A DNA stretch of 64,000 bases from the NCBI RefSeq assembly GCF_900108315.1, contig NZ_FNVB01000009.1, positions 124,001 through 188,000 of the forward strand, given 5' to 3'. Below the pieces are notes generated by a model, which worked only from the letters and a program-made list of their open reading frames with translations, did not search any database and was not told the DNA's origin. The translations under genes and the position numbers were made by a program. Source of the stretch: Saccharopolyspora kobensis (GTDB lineage: Bacteria > Actinomycetota > Actinomycetes > Mycobacteriales > Pseudonocardiaceae). Below, in pieces: positions 59,235-64,000 of this stretch; within the stretch, counting starts at the first letter, position 1; the number at the start of each line of letters is the position of its first letter.

Positions 59235-59368
59235 GCGCAGCACCTTACGGGGCTGTGACCGAGCGCGGACGAGTGCACCCCCGGCGGTGAGCACGCCGTT
59301 ACCGGCTGGTCCTCACGTCGTTACCCCGCAGTAGTTGATCTTCGCGCGAACGTGTTCCGCGACACCGC

Positions 59369-60337
59369 TCAGGCGGCGGCCGGGGTGGCCGGTGTCTGGT
59401 CGGCGACCAGCACGTCGACGTCGCGATCGCGGCCGGTGCGGTGCAGCACGAGCTCGGCGAGCAGCCCGACCGAGATCATCTGCACCGCGAAGATCTCCAG
59501 CAGGATGCCCAGCGTCAGCAGCGGCCGGGTGCCGATCGGCTGGTCGGTGAACAACCACACGCCGGTCAGGTACAGCAGGATCAGCGTGCCGATCGTGCCC
59601 GCCAGCATCCCCAGCCCGCCGAACAGGTGCGCGGGCCGCCGCCCGTAGCGGGTCAGGGCCACCACCGTGAGCAGGTCCAGCGCGCCGCGCAAGTAGCGCT
59701 CCAGGCCGTACTTGGACTTGCCGTGCAGCCGCGGCCGGTGGTGCACCGGCAGTTCGGCGACCCGGTAGCCGAGCTGGTGCGCCAGCGCCGGGATGTAGCG
59801 GTGCAGCTCGCCGTACAGCGGAACCCGCCGGTAGACCTCGGTCCGCGCGGCCTTGAGCCCGCAGTTGTGGTCGGAGAGCTTCAGGCCGGTGATCAGCCCG
59901 GTGAACCAGTTGAACACCTTCGACGGAAGCCGCTTGCCCAGCGGGTCCTGCCGGTTGGCCTTGTGCCCGCTGACCAGGTCGGCGCCCGCGTCGAGCTCGG
60001 CCAGCAGCCGGGGGATCTCGGCCGGGTCGTCCTGCAGGTCGGCGTCCAGCGTGACCAGCAGCTCACCGCGCACCTCGGCGACCCCGGCGGCCAGCGCGGC
60101 GGCCTTGCCGAAGTTGCGGCGCAGCCGGATGCCGCGGATCCGCGGATCCCGCGCCGCGTGCTCGCTGATCACCTGCCAGCTGCCGTCGGTGCTGCCGTCG
60201 TCGACGACCACCAGCTCCCAGCTGCGGTCCTGCTGCTGCATGGCCTCGCTGATCTGGGCGAACAGCTCGGGCAGGTTCTCCTGCTCGTTCTTCGCCGGGG
60301 CGAGCAACGACACCTGCGGTAACGGGGTTTGCGTCAT
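59369..60337 (-). CDS. Glycosyltransferase family 2, polyprenyl-phosphate sugar synthase type
   Basis: A 322-residue GT-A enzyme of the DPM1/GtrB kind. 'VSLLAPAKNEQENLPELFAQ' opens the fold, followed by 'ELVVVDDGSTDGS' and 'LLVTLDADLQDDPAEIPRLL' (metal-binding DAD). Two C-terminal helices ('GGLGMLAGTIGTLILLYLTG', 'PLLTLGILLEIFAVQMISVG') anchor it. It probably moves a sugar from a nucleotide donor to a polyprenyl phosphate for use outside the membrane. It overlaps the upstream GT-C-like gene by four bases. Confidence 0.88.
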   Translation of the reverse strand: MTQTPLPQVSLLAPAKNEQENLPELFAQISEAMQQQDRSWELVVVDDGSTDGSWQVISEHAARDPRIRGIRLRRNFGKAAALAAGVAEVRGELLVTLDADLQDDPAEIPRLLAELDAGADLVSGHKANRQDPLGKRLPSKVFNWFTGLITGLKLSDHNCGLKAARTEVYRRVPLYGELHRYIPALAHQLGYRVAELPVHHRPRLHGKSKYGLERYLRGALDLLTVVALTRYGRRPAHLFGGLGMLAGTIGTLILLYLTGVWLFTDQPIGTRPLLTLGILLEIFAVQMISVGLLAELVLHRTGRDRDVDVLVADQTPATPAAA

Positions 60338-62037
60338 GACGCGACCTGCGGGCTTTCGGTGAGGGGCCGGATCCACCAGCCGTCGGGGAAGTGGAAGGCG
60401 ACGCGCAGCAGGCCCGGCTGGGCGGGCGCGGCCGCTTCGAACCCGAGCCCGATCTCGATGCCCGGCGTCTGCGCTTCGGCGTCGGAGCGCGGGATGTCGA
60501 CGACGCCGCCGCCGATCACGGTGCCGCTCTGGTCGAGCACCGCGACGCAGCTCGCCCGCTCGATGCCGGAGATCGCCCAGCCCTTGAGCATCCGCGCGCC
60601 ATCCTCGACCTGGTCGGTCTCGACGTTGAGGATCACGTCCCGGCCGTCCGGGCGGGGCTCCCGGAACGCGCCCTCGCTGGGCGTGCGCCAGTTCGCGGTG
60701 CTGATCCGGTCACCGATCTCCAAGCCGTCGGGGCAGTTCAGGGTGAACTCGGGGGAGAACGGGTAGTGGCCGAGCGCCTGCAGCCTCGGCAGCAACCGCT
60801 CCGGCTCCGGGAACCGGTCGGAGAAGTGCTCCGGGTGCCCGATGCGGGCGGCGATGGCCAGCAGGTCCTGGTTCGCCGAGTCGGCCCGGACGCTCTGCGC
60901 CATCGGCGCGCCCAGCGCCACGGTGGCCAGCACGGTGCCCGCGACGGTGACGGTGCGCAGCTTCGGCAGCTTGGGCCAGGTCACCACGATCACCAGCAGC
61001 GCGATCCACAGCGCGGCGGTCATGCTGTTGTACCGGCTCTGCAGCCCGGCCGATTCGCCGAACGCGGCGCGCGAGCCGGAGATCATCACCGCGCAGCCGA
61101 CGGCGTAGACCGCCAGACCCCACCACGGTGCCGCGCTGCGCCGCTGCTCCGGCGTCTGCCGGGCGTGCACCACCAGCGCCGCGAGCCCGGCCACGCCGGC
61201 GATCAGCGCGATCGCCGGTTCGGTGCCGGTCCACACCATGCCGAGCATGCTCAGCCCGGCCAGCAGCGCCTGCGCCGGATCGTCGGTGGGCGACGCGCCG
61301 CCGCCGCCCTGCGGGCCGCGCAGCACCAGCCAGGAGAGCACCACGACCGCACCGACCACCATCGGAGTCGCCACCCACCGGCGCCGGTCCCCGCGCAGCC
61401 ACGCGATGAGGGCCAGCGCGGGCCACACGGCGAACGAGGTGCCGTAGCTGATCGACGCCAGCAGGCCGAAGACGATCGCCCACAGCCGGTGCCCGCGCTG
61501 CATCGCCAGCAGCGCGGCGAGCACCAGCATCAGCGCGAGGATCCAGGACGCGCCGCTCATCGAACGCACGTAGTTGTGGATGCCGTGCGGGTTGAACACC
61601 AGCGTCGAGGTGGCCGCCACCAGCCCGGCCCGCTGCCAGCCGTTCAGCTCCTTCGGCAGCATCGCCCACACCAGCAGCACGCTGATCACGCCGAAGGCCA
61701 GGATCGCCAGGCCGAGCGGCTGGTTGAGCCCGTTGCCGTAGCGGGCGCTGAGCCAGAACAGCAGGCTGGGCAGCACGAACGGGTGTTCGTTGCGGAAGCC
61801 CAGGAGGGCCTCCGGGCGCAGCGTCCCGTCGTCGTTGGTGAGGTCGAGCAGGACCCACCAGTAGTCGTAGAAGTGCATCTGCGAGTAGCGCAGCACTTCC
61901 CGCAGCATCATCAGCGGTGGAACGATCGCCGACAGGCCGAGCAGCAGCGGGCCGAACCGGTGCAGCGGGCTCCGGCGCGGTGCGGTCCCGGAGGCGGCGC
62001 CCTCGTCCCGCTCGGCCTCCGGTGCGATGTCAGTCAC
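60334..62037 (-). CDS. Multi-spanning membrane protein, GT-C glycosyltransferase-like
   Basis: A 567-residue protein with about 10-11 membrane helices (about 28-400) and a C-terminal soluble region of about 165 residues starting 'GHPEHFSDRFPEPERLLPRL'. The first outer loop reads 'MHFYDYWWVLLDLTNDDG' (D-Y-W type acidic loop), which fits a GT-C acceptor/donor site but is not diagnostic. Translational coupling to the GT2 enzyme suggests it uses the polyprenyl-linked sugar made by it. No named family is recognised. Confidence 0.6.
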   Translation of the reverse strand: MTDIAPEAERDEGAASGTAPRRSPLHRFGPLLLGLSAIVPPLMMLREVLRYSQMHFYDYWWVLLDLTNDDGTLRPEALLGFRNEHPFVLPSLLFWLSARYGNGLNQPLGLAILAFGVISVLLVWAMLPKELNGWQRAGLVAATSTLVFNPHGIHNYVRSMSGASWILALMLVLAALLAMQRGHRLWAIVFGLLASISYGTSFAVWPALALIAWLRGDRRRWVATPMVVGAVVVLSWLVLRGPQGGGGASPTDDPAQALLAGLSMLGMVWTGTEPAIALIAGVAGLAALVVHARQTPEQRRSAAPWWGLAVYAVGCAVMISGSRAAFGESAGLQSRYNSMTAALWIALLVIVVTWPKLPKLRTVTVAGTVLATVALGAPMAQSVRADSANQDLLAIAARIGHPEHFSDRFPEPERLLPRLQALGHYPFSPEFTLNCPDGLEIGDRISTANWRTPSEGAFREPRPDGRDVILNVETDQVEDGARMLKGWAISGIERASCVAVLDQSGTVIGGGVVDIPRSDAEAQTPGIEIGLGFEAAAPAQPGLLRVAFHFPDGWWIRPLTESPQVAS

Positions 62038-62240
62038 GAGCTGTTTCCCCAGATCAAGTAGAACGGCGACCTACCGTAGCAAGCGCTCGGCGGGGCCCGG
62101 CACCTTCTTTCGGCCGGGGTCGATTTGACCGCGTGAACCGGGCCGACTTAGGCTGGCGCGGCTCGCCTGTCGCCCGGCTCCCGCAGTCGTGCGCCCCGCG
62201 TGGAGCGGCCCCGCCCGATCGGGGTCCGGAACGCGGTCTG

Positions 62241-62246
62241 TATGAT
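62241..62246 (+). promoter_or_regulatory. Candidate -10 box for rplU-rpmA
   Basis: TATGAT lies 203 bases before the rplU ATG, giving a long leader (about 62253-62448) with an AT-rich GAGAGAAAAAACG stretch. The leader may hold L21-type autoregulation, but no named motif was recognised. The rest of 62038-62448 shows no gene. Confidence 0.45.
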
Positions 62247-62448
62247 GGGTGAGAACTTCTCGCCGCCGGACGGGCGGAGAGAAAAAACGCCTGTTTCGAG
62301 TGGTGCTCCGCGCTGCCGGGACGGGAACCCCACCGAGGCGCTGCACCAGCGGCGTGGTAGGAATCCTCGATCCTCTTCGGGTCGAGGTGGACGTCCGCCG
62401 CAGACCTGGTGAAAGTAGCGAAACCGAGCAGCAGGAGACTTCCGACTC

Positions 62449-62757
62449 ATGTACGCGATCGTCAAGACCGGCGGCAAGCAGTACAAGGTGGCTGTCGGAG
62501 ACGTCGTCGAGGTCGAGAAGCTCGAAGGCGAGCTGGGCTCCGAGGTCAGTTTCCCGGCACTTCTGGTCGTCGATGGCACCGATGTCACGACCGACGCCGA
62601 CGCGCTGGCCAAGGTGTCGGTGACCGGCAAGCTGGTCGAGCAGACCAAGGGCCCCAAGATCCGCATCCACAAGTTCAAGAACAAGACCGGCTACCACAAG
62701 CGACAGGGTCACCGCCAGAAGCTGACCCGCGTCGAGGTCACCGGCATCAACAAGTGA
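62449..62757 (+). CDS. rplU: 50S ribosomal protein L21
   Basis: A 102-residue protein starting '[20 protein letters not shown]' and ending with the L21 signature '[20 protein letters not shown]'. The ATG follows AGCAGGAG. It binds 23S rRNA. The order rplU-rpmA-obg is universal in this phylum. Confidence 0.98.
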   Translation: MYAIVKTGGKQYKVAVGDVVEVEKLEGELGSEVSFPALLVVDGTDVTTDADALAKVSVTGKLVEQTKGPKIRIHKFKNKTGYHKRQGHRQKLTRVEVTGINK

Positions 62758-62771
62758 GGACCTGAGTAGTC

Positions 62772-63029
62772 ATGGCACACAAGAAGGGCGCATCCAGCTC
62801 TCGGAACGGCCGCGACTCGAACCCCAAGTACCTCGGGGTGAAGCGCTACGGCGGCCAGGTCGTCAAGGCCGGCGAGATCCTGATCCGTCAGCGTGGTACC
62901 AAGTTCCACCCGGGTCTGAACGTGGGTCGCGGCAACGACGACACTCTGTTCGCGCTGGAGGCCGGGACCGTCGAGTTCGGACGTTACCGGGGCCGCAAGG
63001 CCGTCAGCGTGAAGCCGGTCGAGGCCTGA
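62772..63029 (+). CDS. rpmA: 50S ribosomal protein L27
   Basis: An 85-residue protein starting '[20 protein letters not shown]', with L27 motif '[15 protein letters not shown]'. The N-terminal tail reaches the peptidyl-transferase centre; there is no Firmicutes-type cleavable extension. It lies 14 bases after rplU and is followed by a hairpin. Confidence 0.98.
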   Translation: MAHKKGASSSRNGRDSNPKYLGVKRYGGQVVKAGEILIRQRGTKFHPGLNVGRGNDDTLFALEAGTVEFGRYRGRKAVSVKPVEA

Positions 63030-63057
63030 TCCGGCTCTCGACTGCGAGTACTTCCCG

Positions 63058-63095
63058 ACGAGGGGCGGGTCCGGCTAGTCCGGCCCGCCCCTCGT
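63058..63095 (+). terminator. rpmA terminator hairpin
   Basis: Arms ACGAGGGGCGGGTCCGG (63058-63074) and its near-complement (63079-63095), loop CTAG, followed by TG. Confidence 0.75.
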
Positions 63096-63211
63096 TGCTG
63101 TTCGCGGATCCGCTCCGGCGCCGGGATGCGAATCGGCCCCGCCGTTGTTGAATCGGATTCGCCCGTGTTCTACCGCCGGGCCCACCCGGCTCGATCTTCC
63201 TGGAGGCATTC

Positions 63212-64000
63212 GTGTCGCGGTTCGTTGACCGCGTGACCATCCACGTCGCGGCTGGCGACGGCGGGAATGGCTGCGCCTCGGTGCACAGGGAGAAGTTCAA
63301 GCCGCTGGGCGGGCCGGACGGCGGCAACGGCGGCAAGGGCGGCGACGTGCAGCTCGTCGTCGATCCCAACGCGCACACCCTGCTCGACTTCCACTACCGG
63401 CCCAACGCCCGCGCCTCCAACGGCAAGCCGGGGCAGGGCGGCATGCGCAACGGCGCCCAGGGCGAGGACCTGGTGCTGGCCGTTCCGGACGGCACCGTGG
63501 TCATGACCCCGGACGGCGAAGTGCTGGCCGACCTGGTGGGCACCGGCACCACGTTCGTCGCCGCCGCCGGTGGCCGCGGTGGCCTGGGCAACGCGGCGCT
63601 GGCCTCCAAGGCGCGCAAGGCCCCGGGCTTCGCGCTGCTCGGCGAGCCCGGTGACCAGGGCGAACTCGTCCTGGAGCTCAAGTCGGTCGCCGACGTGGGC
63701 CTGGTCGGCTTCCCGTCCGCGGGCAAGTCGTCGCTGATCTCGGTGCTCTCCGCCGCGCGCCCGAAGATCGCCGACTACCCGTTCACCACGCTGGTGCCCA
63801 ACCTCGGCGTGGTCACCGCGGGCGAGACCGTGTTCACCGTGGCCGACGTGCCCGGGCTGATCCCGGGCGCCAGCGAGGGCCGCGGCCTCGGCCTGGACTT
63901 CCTGCGCCACATCGAGCGCTGCGCCGTGCTGGTGCACGTCGTGGACTGCGCCACGCTGGAGCCCGGCCGCGATCCGATGTCCGATGTGGACGCCCTGGAG
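63212..64000 (+). CDS. obg: GTPase ObgE, partial (cut by right edge)
   Basis: 263 codons are visible from GTG 63212 (GGAGGCATTC upstream). The Gly-rich Obg domain is clear ('[19 protein letters not shown]', '[20 protein letters not shown]'), then the G domain starts with G1 '[18 protein letters not shown]', G2 '[14 protein letters not shown]' and G3 '[20 protein letters not shown]'. It is a ribosome-assembly and stress GTPase. The sequence continues beyond the window. Confidence 0.97.
   Translation, partial: MSRFVDRVTIHVAAGDGGNGCASVHREKFKPLGGPDGGNGGKGGDVQLVVDPNAHTLLDFHYRPNARASNGKPGQGGMRNGAQGEDLVLAVPDGTVVMTPDGEVLADLVGTGTTFVAAAGGRGGLGNAALASKARKAPGFALLGEPGDQGELVLELKSVADVGLVGFPSAGKSSLISVLSAARPKIADYPFTTLVPNLGVVTAGETVFTVADVPGLIPGASEGRGLGLDFLRHIERCAVLVHVVDCATLEPGRDPMSDVDALE

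Overview
The window is high-GC actinobacterial chromosome, most like Saccharopolyspora or a close Pseudonocardiaceae relative. The basis is codon use, many GTG starts, an Emb-type arabinosyltransferase (arabinogalactan wall), a mycothiol-dependent nitroreductase homologue, F420/flavin-type oxidoreductases and a gene order that follows the Mycobacterium tuberculosis Rv2467 to Rv2440c block: pepN, Rv2466c-like, rpiB, nei, tig, clpP1, clpP2, clpX, valS, folC, DUF4233, ndk, rne, rplU, rpmA, obg. Species assignment is inference.

Layout. 1-5.2 kb: a membrane-anchored receiver-like protein running off the left edge, pepN, a thiol-stress nitroreductase with a SigR/SigH-type promoter, and endonuclease V. 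5.3-11.3 kb: an accessory polymorphic-toxin locus on the minus strand (EbfC-like protein, WXG100 protein, a 1480-residue CpnT-like secreted toxin with a predicted Cys-protease-like module and a GH-E nuclease tip, and a SUFU-domain immunity protein). 11.5-20.9 kb: metallo-hydrolase, ComB-like phosphatase, rpiB, nei, a repeat-tailed DUF1542 protein, a decayed eis gene, a 2H phosphoesterase, a drug exporter, tRNA-Gly and tRNA-Pro, and a sucrase/ferredoxin-like protein. 21-25.9 kb: tig-clpP1-clpP2-clpX. 26-36.9 kb: hydrolases, a formate-related set (fdhD, OFA transporter with its 35-residue partner, FdhF/YdeP-type molybdoenzyme), and LysR with two SDR enzymes. 37-43.8 kb: valS, a methyltransferase/MerR divergent pair, folC, DUF4233 and an alcohol dehydrogenase. 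44-53.6 kb: phoD, a VapBC module, ndk, the TIGR03960/TIGR03936 radical-SAM pair and rne. 53.7-62 kb: a TetR-esterase operon with an elaborate operator, then cell-wall glycan genes (emb, GT2, GT-C-like). 62.4-64 kb: rplU-rpmA-obg, obg being cut by the right edge.

Two repeat families stand out. Family A is an AT-rich hairpin with 18-21 bp arms at three intergenic sites, with a compensatory base change between copies. Family B is a 61-bp sequence present in the same reading frame inside the N-termini of two unrelated enzymes, with a shorter match upstream of rpiB. Other regulatory structures are a perfectly symmetric four-half-site operator over the tetR start, a 22-bp palindrome between the methyltransferase and merR, and an inverted repeat directly before vapB.
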